Source: Deltaproteobacteria bacterium
Lineage (GTDB): Bacteria > Myxococcota_A > UBA9160 > SZUA-336
Direction of reading: 5' to 3'
Assembly (NCBI GenBank): GCA_029261895.1
Contig: JAJDAK010000021.1
Coordinates: 1 to 64,000, forward strand
Length of the DNA: 64,000 nt
Part shown: piece after piece, positions 51,379-59,624 of the stretch
Position numbering within the stretch: position 1 is the first letter of the stretch
Layout of the letters: each line of letters begins with the position of its first letter
Notes under the pieces: model-generated
Database searches by the model: none
The model's input: the letters and a program-made list of their open reading frames with translations, nothing else
What the model was told of the DNA's origin: nothing
Position numbers and translations under genes: made by a program

Positions 51379-52070
51379 TTGACCGCGATATTGCCCAGAA
51401 TGGAGGTTATCTATACACCACCCTCGATGCACCGCTTTCCTCACGCCTTTCGAATCGGCGAACTTCTGTGGCGATCCTAAAGTTTGTGCAACCGAAGGGA
51501 AAAACGATCATTGATGTGGGTTGTGGCGACGGCACCTACACGGCCGAGTTCGCACTCGTCGGTGCGTCTCGGGTCGTCGGCACGGATGCAGCTAGTAATT
51601 CGATCGCACACGCGCGCGAGCGCTTCTCGGAAATCGCTAACCTGCAGTTTCAAGTGAGCGACGTGTACGAACTCACTGCGGCATCACCTCGTTTCGATAT
51701 AGCGGTCGTGCGCGGCCTGCTCCACCATCTCTATGACCCCGAAAAAGCGATCCAGACGATTTCGACCTTGGCTCGGGAGGTCATTGTGCTCGAACCCAAT
51801 GGGTACAATCCGCTGCTCAAATTGATCGAACGTTTTTCGCCGTATCACCGACGCCACGAGGAGCGGAGCTATCCCCCGCATCGACTCGACGGCTGGCTGC
51901 AGCGAGCGGGCGGGCGACTGGTGGAATCGCGTTATATCGGGCTCGTGCCCTTTTTCTGCCCAGATCTGCTCGCGCGCGCACTCAAGCGGTTGGAACCTTG
52001 GATCGAACGCATGCCGGTCGTACGCGCGTTCAGCTGCGGCCAATACTTACTGAGAGTACACTTCGACTAA
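51351..52070 (+). CDS. Class I SAM-dependent methyltransferase
   Basis: 239 residues. ERNIYEFDRDIAQNGGYLYT opens it; TIIDVGCGDGTYTAEFALVGASRVVGTDAA near residue 45 is the SAM motif I and acidic loop; DIAVVRGLLHHLYDPEKAI near residue 115 is motif II. The substrate is likely a sugar or lipid of the glycan island. The start is the second copy of a duplicated ATG. The stop overlaps the convergent aldehyde dehydrogenase stop by 4 nt. Confidence 0.85.
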   Translation: MTRERNIYEFDRDIAQNGGYLYTTLDAPLSSRLSNRRTSVAILKFVQPKGKTIIDVGCGDGTYTAEFALVGASRVVGTDAASNSIAHARERFSEIANLQFQVSDVYELTAASPRFDIAVVRGLLHHLYDPEKAIQTISTLAREVIVLEPNGYNPLLKLIERFSPYHRRHEERSYPPHRLDGWLQRAGGRLVESRYIGLVPFFCPDLLARALKRLEPWIERMPVVRAFSCGQYLLRVHFD

Positions 52071-53530
52071 CGCGCCGCGGGCAGTGCCATGACTTTGGTT
52101 TCTAGGTATTCCTCGAAACCGAGGCGGCCATTCTCTCGACCCAGACCGCTCTGTTTGTAACCACCGAACGGGGTGTCGACAGAGAACCACTGCCCGCCGT
52201 TTACACCGATGGTTCCGGTACGAATCCTGCGTGCGACGCTGAGTGCTCGCGCTTCATCTCTGCCAGATACCGCGCCCGAGAGACCATAGAGCGAGTTATT
52301 TGCGATTCGAATAGCATCGTCGTCATCATCGTATGGAATGATGCAAAGTACCGGTCCAAAAATTTCTTCCTGGGCGATCGTTGAATCAGGATCCACATCG
52401 GCAAAGATCGTCGGTTCAACGTAATAACCTTTCGGAAGATGCGAAGGCACACCACCCCCGGTAATCAGCCGCGCGCCTTCTGCCTTACCCTTTTCAATGT
52501 ACGCGAGCACCCGTTCTTGCTGGAGCTTACTCACCTGCGGCCCCTGAAGTTTCGAGGGGTCATTCGGGTCGCCATAGGGAAAGTTTTCAAATGCGACCTT
52601 CATCTGCTCGATGCCTTTTTCATACTGTGATCGAGCTAGCAGCAAGCGCGTTTGAAGTGCGCAACCCTGGCCCGCATGCGTGCAGACGGTGGCCAACATC
52701 GGTGCGATCTTTTCGACTTCGATATCGTCAAGCACGATACTCGCCGACTTCCCGCCCAACTCAAGGAACACCTTCTTAAGCGTCGACGAGGCCGATTGCA
52801 TCACACGTCGTCCGGTTGCGGTGGATCCGGTAAATGTTACGAGATCCACGCGCGGGTCCTCGCTCAGAATCGCACCGAGCTGATGATCCGACGATGCCAC
52901 AACATTAACAACACCAGCCGGAATGTCGGTCTTCTCCGCGATCAAGCGACCGAGTACCGTCGCGCTCCACGGTGTATCCGGCGCAGGCTTCAGCACGACG
53001 CTATTTCCCGCCGCAAGTGCAGGTGCCAGTTTGCATAGATTCAAGTAGACGGGGAAATTCCACGGCGTGATCGCGCCGACGACACCAACGGCTTCACGTC
53101 GCATCAATCGTCGCTGCGGCTGACCCATGAACTCGATATCCGTCATCTGGGTTTCGTAGTCAAAGTCGACGGCGAGATTGGCCCAGTATGGCATCGCTTC
53201 AATGTAGGTAACCAATTGCACACCGTGGGTGAGCAATCGCGGCGCACCCGCTTCCGCAATCAGGACTTCGCGCAATTCATCGGTCGCTTCTTTTAGCGCT
53301 TCGTAGAATTGCAGCAGACATTTTTTGCGGAAGGCGGCATCCAGAGACCAATCCGTCGTATCAAATGCACGCCGTGCACCCGCGATGGCTTGATCGAGAT
53401 CGTCACGCGTGGCGTCAGCGCAGACACCGATCAACTCCTCGGTCGCCGGGTTGATATTTTCAAAAACGGCGCCCGAACTCGAGTTCACAAGCTTGCCGTC
53501 AATCAGATTTCGCGGTTCGCCCAGATTCAT
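52067..53530 (-). CDS. NAD(P)-dependent aldehyde dehydrogenase
   Basis: 487 residues. GAITPWNFPVYLNLCKLAPALAAGNSVVLKPAPDTP near residues 153-190 is the cofactor region; FTGSTATGRRVMQ near residue 231, the catalytic Glu in LELGGKSASIVLDD near residue 254, and the catalytic Cys in GQGCALQTRLL near residue 289. It oxidises an aldehyde to a carboxylate and is similar to betaine/retinal-type family members. Its ATG overlaps the hydratase stop (ATGA); it is the last gene of the second beta-oxidation operon. It may oxidise an aldehyde or a C2/C3 unit released by an aldolase in the same operon, by inference. Confidence 0.88.
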   Translation of the reverse strand: MNLGEPRNLIDGKLVNSSSGAVFENINPATEELIGVCADATRDDLDQAIAGARRAFDTTDWSLDAAFRKKCLLQFYEALKEATDELREVLIAEAGAPRLLTHGVQLVTYIEAMPYWANLAVDFDYETQMTDIEFMGQPQRRLMRREAVGVVGAITPWNFPVYLNLCKLAPALAAGNSVVLKPAPDTPWSATVLGRLIAEKTDIPAGVVNVVASSDHQLGAILSEDPRVDLVTFTGSTATGRRVMQSASSTLKKVFLELGGKSASIVLDDIEVEKIAPMLATVCTHAGQGCALQTRLLLARSQYEKGIEQMKVAFENFPYGDPNDPSKLQGPQVSKLQQERVLAYIEKGKAEGARLITGGGVPSHLPKGYYVEPTIFADVDPDSTIAQEEIFGPVLCIIPYDDDDDAIRIANNSLYGLSGAVSGRDEARALSVARRIRTGTIGVNGGQWFSVDTPFGGYKQSGLGRENGRLGFEEYLETKVMALPAAR

Positions 53531-54261
53531 GACTTCCCCCCCCGCCGCAGTGCGGCACTGGCTTCAGCTTCATTGTGCATGGCTTCGGCCATCGTGCTCT
53601 GTAAGCCGTCTTCAAGCACTCGTTTCGCAGCGGCGATCACCTCGGGTCGCAAATCGGCAATCGACATCGCGAGTTCGCGCGCTTCTTTCAACAGAGCATC
53701 CCGAGGAACCACACGATTCACTAAACCCATTCCCAATGCCTCGTCCGCTCGGATCACTCTTGCGGTCAGAACCAGATCCTTGGCGTTCGCAAGTCCGATC
53801 AACCGCGGCAGCAGGTGCGTGCTCCCAAGGCCGGGCAAAATTCCCAGTTTTGTAAACGTAACTCCGAGCTTCACGCCATCGGCGGCGATTCGAATATCGC
53901 ATGGCAAGGTCATCGTGATACCGACGCCGATCGCGGCGCCGTTGATCGCGACAATGATCGGCTTTGGATACTCGGCAAGCTCGAGTGGAAAGCCATTGAT
54001 AAACTCTTCTTCGCCAAGTCGACTCGCACCTGGCTCCGCTCGACTCGCCTTGAGTGCGTCCAAATCGACACCGGCACAGAAACCCTTCCCCGCACCGGTC
54101 AAGATCACGACCCTGACATCTTCGTCTTCTCGCGCATGCCGAAACGCGTGAACGAGCTCATCACCCATTTCAGGCACGTACGCGTTCATTTTTTCGGGGC
54201 GGTTCAGCGTGATCGTCGCGATACCGTCGCTTTGTTCGTAGAGAATGTTCGCGTATTTCAT
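53527..54261 (-). CDS. Enoyl-CoA hydratase/isomerase family protein
   Basis: 244 residues. GKGFCAGVDLDALK near residue 62 and INGAAIGVGITMTLPCDIRIAADGVKLGVTFTKLGILPGLGSTHLLPRLIG near residues 96-145 are the oxyanion-hole strands and substrate loop; the Gly-Leu-Gly-Ser region fits the hydratase-like type. It would hydrate a 2-enoyl-CoA of a side chain. The ATG at 54261 was chosen over an earlier in-frame start. It follows the related hydratase at 54275-55075 by 13 nt, and ends in the aldehyde dehydrogenase start. Confidence 0.86.
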   Translation of the reverse strand: MKYANILYEQSDGIATITLNRPEKMNAYVPEMGDELVHAFRHAREDEDVRVVILTGAGKGFCAGVDLDALKASRAEPGASRLGEEEFINGFPLELAEYPKPIIVAINGAAIGVGITMTLPCDIRIAADGVKLGVTFTKLGILPGLGSTHLLPRLIGLANAKDLVLTARVIRADEALGMGLVNRVVPRDALLKEARELAMSIADLRPEVIAAAKRVLEDGLQSTMAEAMHNEAEASAALRRGGKS

Positions 54262-54274
54262 CCCTGCCCCATGA

Positions 54275-55075
54275 CTAAGATGTGAACGGCTCCCAGCGCG
54301 GCTTGCGTTTCTCAACAAATGCCACGCTGCCCTCCCGAAGGTCCGCATGTGAAGCGTGCTCGCGAATCATTTCCCAGGTATTCGTGAGCGCGTCATCGAG
54401 GCCGGTATCGAGACTTTCCCAAATCGCCTGCTTGGTCTTTGCCAATGCGGTGGGCGAATGTGCGGCAATCTTAGCCGCGAGCTCCTGAGCGCGCGGTAAT
54501 AGAAGTTCTGAGGCTACAACTTCCCCAACCAGTCCACAGGCCAGCGCTTCCGCCGCGCTCATGCGCTCATCCCCACCCAGAAATGCCATGCGCAATACAG
54601 CTTCAAGCGGTATCCGACGCGCAAGTCCGACGGGTTCGAGACCCGCGATCAAACCCACCTTCACATGGGTATCGAAAAACGTCGCGGTCTCGGAACAAAC
54701 GATCAAGTCGCTGTCTGCAATGAAGTGCAGCCCGCCGCCGCAGACCATGCCATTCACCGCGGTAATCACGGGTTTCCAACAACAATTCTGCACCGCCGTC
54801 ATATGAAACCACGGCGTATGCTCGCGGTCATCGGTGCCGGTCTTCGACGCGCTCCCATCAGCAACGTCCGAAAGATCCATACCGACACAGAGTGCCTTGC
54901 TTCCGGCTCCCGTGAGCACGACGGTGACGACTTCGGGATCCTTCTTGATGACGTCCCAAGCGTCCTTCAATTCATTGGCCATCTTGACGTTGAACGCGTT
55001 TCGAACCTCTGGCCGGTTCAACGTCAGCGTCGCCACCCCTTCGTGCTTGTCGTAGAGAAGGGTTTCGAAATCCAT
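54275..55075 (-). CDS. Enoyl-CoA hydratase/isomerase family protein
   Basis: 266 residues. GSKALCVGMDLSDVADGS near residue 60 holds the first oxyanion strand with Cys-Val-Gly in place of the common CAG; VNGMVCGGGLHFIADSDLIVCSETATFFDTHVKVGLIAGLEPVGLARRI near residues 105-150 the second. The HV-K-VGL motif lacks the usual catalytic Glu pair, so an isomerase, hydrolase or decarboxylase role is possible. Start ATG 55075 is one base past the thiolase stop. Both hydratases sit in one operon, suggesting consecutive steps. Confidence 0.83.
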   Translation of the reverse strand: MDFETLLYDKHEGVATLTLNRPEVRNAFNVKMANELKDAWDVIKKDPEVVTVVLTGAGSKALCVGMDLSDVADGSASKTGTDDREHTPWFHMTAVQNCCWKPVITAVNGMVCGGGLHFIADSDLIVCSETATFFDTHVKVGLIAGLEPVGLARRIPLEAVLRMAFLGGDERMSAAEALACGLVGEVVASELLLPRAQELAAKIAAHSPTALAKTKQAIWESLDTGLDDALTNTWEMIREHASHADLREGSVAFVEKRKPRWEPFTS

Positions 55076-55076
55076 T

Positions 55077-56231
55077 TTAGTCGCGCCCCAGGATCGCGAT
55101 GCCGCACGCTGTCGGGTGCCCACCAATATTGTGGCTCAGCGCGAGTTTCGCGTCTTTGACTTGGCGCGCACCTGCACGACCCTGAAGTTGCAGCGTGTTT
55201 TCATAGATCATGCGAACACCGGTCGCACCGGTCGGGTGACCAAAGCTCTTCAAACCACCATCTGTGTTCACGGGCAGATCGCCGGTCAGTTGAAAGTTTC
55301 CAGCCGCACTATGTTCCTTGCCCTCACCTTTCTTACAGAAACCGAGGTCCTCATACGTGAGTAATTCCGTCAGTGTGAAGCAATCATGCACCTGTGCCAC
55401 GTCGATCTCCGCGCGTGGATTTGAAATTCCGGCCTGCTCGTACACGTCTTTCGCCGCCCAAACCGTAGGCTTCCAGGACAGGAAATCATTCGAGGGATCT
55501 TTCTGTGGATTCGGCCCGGCTTGCACCGTGACGCCTTTTACCAAGACCGCGTCATCGCGGAAAGACTTCGCGAGGTCTGCACGCGTAATGATCGCCACCG
55601 CGGCGCCATCGGTTTGCGCGGCGCAGTCGTAGAGACCAAACGGCCACGAAATCATCCGCGCATTCAACGCATCATCCATACTGATTTCGCGCTTCAAGAA
55701 AGAATTCGGTGCCAGCGTACCGTTGTGATGATTCTTGACTGCGATCCGAGCCAAGTCCTCACGGCCAGCACCGTACTGGTCGAAGTACTGAGCGGCTGCA
55801 AATGAAAACCAGCCCGCCGGTGTTTTCGGCAAATCGCGAACGCTGTCCATCATCACGGTCGGACCGGAAACGCCGCGATCCTTCGGCTTGTCGTAGCCGA
55901 CGACCAACACCGTGTCATAGACCCCCGCGGCGATCGACATCACGCCGCAGCGAAACGCGTCCGTTCCGGTCGCGCAGTAGTTAGAAACCATGGTGACGGG
56001 TTTCCAAAGCTTGAGCGCATCACTGCATTCGTGTGGGCCTTTGTTCGAATAGACCGAACCCGTGAAAACCGCATCGATCTGTGCCTGCGGATCTTCGATC
56101 CCCGCGTCCGCGTAGGCTTCGTACGCGGCGTCCACAATCATATCCGACGGAGATCGATCCCAGTTTTCGCCAAACTGGCAACAACCCACGCCCACAACCG
56201 CTACACGATCTCGAAGCGCATCTTTTCTCAT
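55077..56231 (-). CDS. Thiolase-fold acetyl-CoA acetyltransferase/SCP-x-like protein
   Basis: 384 residues. VAVVGVGCCQFGENWDRSPSDMIVDAAYEAYADAG starts the SCP-x/lipid-transfer thiolase type. Cys86 lies in SNYCATGTDAF, and GGLKSFGHPTGATGVRMIYENTLQLQG has the His loop. So unlike the Ltp-like enzyme at 33240-34427, the GHP His is kept. The C-terminal loop is SHNIGGHPTACGIAILG. It is coupled (ATGA) to the HMGS-like/DUF35 gene. It may catalyse thiolysis or a Claisen-type step on a side-chain 3-oxoacyl-CoA. Confidence 0.86.
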   Translation of the reverse strand: MRKDALRDRVAVVGVGCCQFGENWDRSPSDMIVDAAYEAYADAGIEDPQAQIDAVFTGSVYSNKGPHECSDALKLWKPVTMVSNYCATGTDAFRCGVMSIAAGVYDTVLVVGYDKPKDRGVSGPTVMMDSVRDLPKTPAGWFSFAAAQYFDQYGAGREDLARIAVKNHHNGTLAPNSFLKREISMDDALNARMISWPFGLYDCAAQTDGAAVAIITRADLAKSFRDDAVLVKGVTVQAGPNPQKDPSNDFLSWKPTVWAAKDVYEQAGISNPRAEIDVAQVHDCFTLTELLTYEDLGFCKKGEGKEHSAAGNFQLTGDLPVNTDGGLKSFGHPTGATGVRMIYENTLQLQGRAGARQVKDAKLALSHNIGGHPTACGIAILGRD

Positions 56232-57640
56232 TCGATTGGACTCGCTTTCCAATAGTAGTTGGGACGACCGCCCACTTCATGAATCTTCCGGAATACGAAC
56301 TCGACCGGTAGATCGATCCGAGTGGACTCCGCTGTGCAGTTGACGAGCTGAAGATGCACACGGGCACCTTCGATCTCGGTGATCGTAACGATCGTCGGCG
56401 GCTGCGGCGTCGGAAAGAAGTAGTCGAATGTAAACGTGACGATCTTGCCCCGAAGGTCTGAAAGGCGAATGGATTCGAAGTCATCCTTCGCAAAGCAGGT
56501 TTCACAAACCCGCTGCATCGGAAACTGCACGGCCGAGCACTTGCCGCAGCGCTGACCGCGAAAGCTCAGGTCTTCATCGCGCTCACGAAAGTGAATCGTC
56601 GCCGAAAGTCCTGGGTTTTCACCCGCATCCCACTCGCTCGCAGTCAGCGAACGCGCGCGTAAATATTGGTCATAACTCGCGACGGGCCGACGCCGCTCCA
56701 GATGCCAGCTCAATCCGCGGCGCGCATCGAGCTTCTCGATGTTTTCGGTGGTTCGAAGTACGGTCGCATCGGCGCCATCACCGTAGTTTGCGAGTAGAAT
56801 ATTTTCTCCGGGCTTCGCTTGTTCCAAAGCCGCAATCAGCAGTAGCGGTGCAAAGGACGCGCCGGTATTTCCCAAGCGGCCGAAAAAGGGTTCTTGGACC
56901 GCCGAGGGAACAAGGCGAAGTTTACGCACGGCTGTCGCGTGGCTTCGAGCATCAGGGCCGTAGAGTGCGACACGTTGAAACGCAGCCGGATCAAGATTCG
57001 CGCGATCACAGAGGCCCTGAACGGCTTCAGTGATACAAGGCGTGTAGCCTTCTTGCACGACGAAACGCTCTTCCCAGGTATGAACAAACCGATCCTGAGC
57101 CGTGCGCCAGAGATCGAGCAACTCGTCCGCAACCGTGTACGACGCGCCCATTTCAGCGATGACGTTCTGGTCACCGACCCAAAACGCCGCGGCAGCATCA
57201 CCTAGATTTTTCTCGAGTGGCGAAAGGGGCGCGGCCAAGCGGGCATCACTCACGATGACCAATACGTTCTTCGCCGCACCTGCTTGAACCTTTTCCGTGG
57301 CAGCGCGAAGCGCTGCAGTTCCCGCGCGTAGTGAACCCGCAAAGTCGACGGTTTCGATATCACGGCGTAAGTCTAAGGCGCGCGCAATCAGTGCTGCGCC
57401 CTGCTTTTCGGCAAATGGATAAGTCGTTGACGCAAAAAGCAGTGCATCGATGCGGCCGCGGTCGAAACCGCGCAAGCAATTCAGCGCCGCAGCGACCCCC
57501 ATGGTGACCGCGTCCTCATCGTTCCATGCCACGGATCGCTCCGGACCCCCATCCTTGGGCTTACCCCCTCCGATCACGGACAGCGGTAAACGTGTCGGTG
57601 GAACATACGCGCCGTAGGACTGGATACCCGCCATCGACAC
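56228..57640 (-). CDS. HMG-CoA-synthase-like domain fused to DUF35 zinc-ribbon/OB-fold, active-site Cys missing
   Basis: 470 residues. Residues 1 to about 340 show the thiolase-superfamily HMG-CoA synthase/KAS III fold (GIQSYGAYVPPTRLPL; LLFASTTYPFAEKQGA; FFGRLGNTGASFAPLLLIAAL). Where archaeal and bacterial HMG-CoA synthases have a Cys before AGT, this protein reads DFAGSLRAGT (99-108), with no Cys. Residues 340-470 are DUF35, with zinc Cys at 365, 368, 379 and 382. It is next to the thiolase (ATGA), recalling the archaeal thiolase-DUF35-HMGS complex. The start is GTG at 57640 overlapping TAG; ATG at 57634 is possible. Confidence 0.82.
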   Translation of the reverse strand: MSMAGIQSYGAYVPPTRLPLSVIGGGKPKDGGPERSVAWNDEDAVTMGVAAALNCLRGFDRGRIDALLFASTTYPFAEKQGAALIARALDLRRDIETVDFAGSLRAGTAALRAATEKVQAGAAKNVLVIVSDARLAAPLSPLEKNLGDAAAAFWVGDQNVIAEMGASYTVADELLDLWRTAQDRFVHTWEERFVVQEGYTPCITEAVQGLCDRANLDPAAFQRVALYGPDARSHATAVRKLRLVPSAVQEPFFGRLGNTGASFAPLLLIAALEQAKPGENILLANYGDGADATVLRTTENIEKLDARRGLSWHLERRRPVASYDQYLRARSLTASEWDAGENPGLSATIHFRERDEDLSFRGQRCGKCSAVQFPMQRVCETCFAKDDFESIRLSDLRGKIVTFTFDYFFPTPQPPTIVTITEIEGARVHLQLVNCTAESTRIDLPVEFVFRKIHEVGGRPNYYWKASPIE

Positions 57641-58530
57641 TACTTCTTCGGCGGCTTGATACCGTCGTAAAACGGGTACGGTTTTTTCATCAAACCAATG
57701 GGCTCGAGCTGGCCGCCGAGCTGAGCTTTAAAGTGTTCGCGAATCTCGTCCAGCTGCCAGCCGCCGGGCTTAATCATGGCAGTGCCGTACTTGGGCTGAT
57801 TGACCAACGCAACCCAATCGCCACCGGAGCCAAAAGCCTGCCCAGAAATATAGTCGGCTTCATCGCTACACAGAAACGACACGAAGTGACCGTTCAAGTT
57901 CGGATCGATGAACGGCAATTGAACTTCTTTGCCGTCGGGCCCTTTGTACGTAGCGGACATACGCGTTGAACCACGGGGGCTGATGGCGTTCACACGGATG
58001 CCGTAGCGTGCGAGTTCCATGGCCCAGGTATAGGTCATCGAAGCGATCGCACCCTTCGACGCTGCATAGTTGGTTTGCCCGAAGTTGCCAAAATGAGCCG
58101 CCGATATGGTGTTTACGATTGAACCGCCGCTGCCCTGGTCCTTCATGCGCAACGCGGCTTCTTGAGAGCACATGAACGTGCCCTGCGCGTGCACGCGAAG
58201 TACGTCTGAAAACTCTTCGTCGGTCATCTTCAGGAACGAGCGATCACGAACATTGCCGGCGTTGTTGACGATCGCATGGATTCCGCCGAACTCGGACACG
58301 CATTGCCCAATCAAGCCCTTGGCGCCAGCGCGCGTACCGATATCGTCGGTATTCACGCTCGCTTTGCCGCCCTTGGCTGAAATCTCGTCGACCACTTCTT
58401 GCGCAACCGCACGCTCGAGATCGTTTACGATCACCGATGCCCCGTTCGCGCCCAGTGCCAAGCAATGACCACGGCCGATGCCTCGCCCCCCACCGGTCAC
58501 CACTGCCGCTTTGCCGTCTAGGATGCCCAT
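57640..58530 (-). CDS. Short-chain dehydrogenase (MFE-2/HSD17B4-like 3-hydroxyacyl-CoA dehydrogenase)
   Basis: 296 residues. AAVVTGGGRGIGRGHCLALGANGASVIVNDLE is the NAD-binding segment; NNAGNVRDRSFLKMTDEEFSDVLRVHAQGTFMCSQEAA matches the dehydrogenase of peroxisomal multifunctional enzyme 2; Ser lies in NTISAAHFGNFGQTNY and YAASKGA gives the catalytic Tyr/Lys. The C-terminus extends about 40 residues beyond a typical SDR. It would oxidise (R)-3-hydroxyacyl-CoA. An AAAGGAG site precedes the ATG at 58530. It is first in the second beta-oxidation operon, behind the operator at 58565. Confidence 0.88.
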   Translation of the reverse strand: MGILDGKAAVVTGGGRGIGRGHCLALGANGASVIVNDLERAVAQEVVDEISAKGGKASVNTDDIGTRAGAKGLIGQCVSEFGGIHAIVNNAGNVRDRSFLKMTDEEFSDVLRVHAQGTFMCSQEAALRMKDQGSGGSIVNTISAAHFGNFGQTNYAASKGAIASMTYTWAMELARYGIRVNAISPRGSTRMSATYKGPDGKEVQLPFIDPNLNGHFVSFLCSDEADYISGQAFGSGGDWVALVNQPKYGTAMIKPGGWQLDEIREHFKAQLGGQLEPIGLMKKPYPFYDGIKPPKK

Positions 58531-58564
58531 CCGCTCGACTCCTTTGAATCCGGATCTCCGATTT

Positions 58565-58586
58565 ACGATACGTAGCGTATAGTAAA
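58565..58586 (-). promoter_or_regulatory. TetR-like operator upstream of the SDR operon
   Basis: ACGATACGTAGCGT at 58565-58578 matches the perfect palindrome before ipdA in 13 of 14 positions, and the flanking TTTACT (minus strand, 58586-58581) matches the -35 of the ipdA promoter. It lies 35 nt before the SDR start codon. No clear -10 was found at the right spacing, so only the operator, not the promoter, is supported. The 119-nt gap between 58530 and 58650 holds nothing else recognised. Confidence 0.52.
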
Positions 58587-58649
58587 TGCCCAATCGGGTA
58601 AAGCCCTGAATTCCCTATACTTTCAGGACCTTACGGCGGGAGCGTCGGG

Positions 58650-59624
58650 CTAGGAGATCAGGGACGCCATCTGTTCGGCGTGCTCATCGATGCTGCCGAA
58701 GCTGTTCTCAAGCACCCAGGCACGTTTCAGGTAGTAATGCGCGGGCACTTCCCAGGTGTACCCCATGCCGCCGTGCACCTGAATACATGCGCGCGCGTTC
58801 TTATGTGCGGCATCTCCGGCGTTGAGCTTTGCCGACGAAGCCGCACGCAATACATCGCCTACTCCCGGATCATCAAGCGTTGCGCCCGCCGCATAGGCGG
58901 CCGCTCGCGCGATCTCTTGACGCACGAACATATCGGCCAAGATATGTTTGAGCGCTTGGAAAGATCCGATCGGGCGATCAAACTGTTCGCGGGTTTTCGC
59001 GTAGTCGACGGCCAATTCCTGGCACGCTTCCGCGATGCCGAATTGAAGCGCAGCTGCGAGCACAGAGGCTTCGAGACGAAACTGCATCGCGTCGTCTCGA
59101 TCAAGCACGCGTTCACCCTTTGGCAACTCCGAACATTCGTGAACCGGGGTCAGTGGATCCAGCGGATCTGGAATCGCACGCGCAGAAATCTCTCGCGGAT
59201 CGATTCGAAATACACCCTCGCGTCGCAACAGCAAGATGACATCGAGCTGATCCAGGTGCTCGATCACGTATGGCGCTTGATCCACACTGTAGAGATCCAA
59301 GCCACCCACCACGGTTTCGCCGGTCGCTGCACCGTCGATAAAACCGGATGCAAGATGAGTCCAGATCAAAGGGCCGGGTACGAGGACGCGACCCATCTCC
59401 GCAAAAACGACCACGGCGTCTGCCATGCCGAGCCCTACGCCGCCTTCATTTTCCGCCAGGCACAGATTAAACACGCCCATCTCGGCCAGCTCGCGCCAAA
59501 GCGCACGATCAAAGCCTTCACCCGCGGCGAGTTCATGCAGCACGTCATGCGGAACGCGAGCGCTACAAAATGAACGCACACCGTCCTGCAGTGCCTCTTG
59601 GTCTTCGTTGAGTCGGAAATCCAC
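58650..59624 (-). CDS. Acyl-CoA dehydrogenase, short alpha-type partner subunit
   Basis: 324 residues, short for the family. MDFRLNEDQEALQDGVRSFC begins it; the middle domain is reduced (residues about 115-190 lack TEP.AGSD). YAKTREQFDRPIGSFQALKHILADM near residue 212 and QVHGGMGYTWEVPAHYYLKRAW near residue 282 are kept. It pairs with the following beta-type gene product (59624-60814). The start is GTG, overlapping the upstream stop (TAGTG). The dimer would open a side-chain double bond of a steroid acyl-CoA, by analogy with ChsE. Confidence 0.84.
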   Translation of the reverse strand: MDFRLNEDQEALQDGVRSFCSARVPHDVLHELAAGEGFDRALWRELAEMGVFNLCLAENEGGVGLGMADAVVVFAEMGRVLVPGPLIWTHLASGFIDGAATGETVVGGLDLYSVDQAPYVIEHLDQLDVILLLRREGVFRIDPREISARAIPDPLDPLTPVHECSELPKGERVLDRDDAMQFRLEASVLAAALQFGIAEACQELAVDYAKTREQFDRPIGSFQALKHILADMFVRQEIARAAAYAAGATLDDPGVGDVLRAASSAKLNAGDAAHKNARACIQVHGGMGYTWEVPAHYYLKRAWVLENSFGSIDEHAEQMASLIS

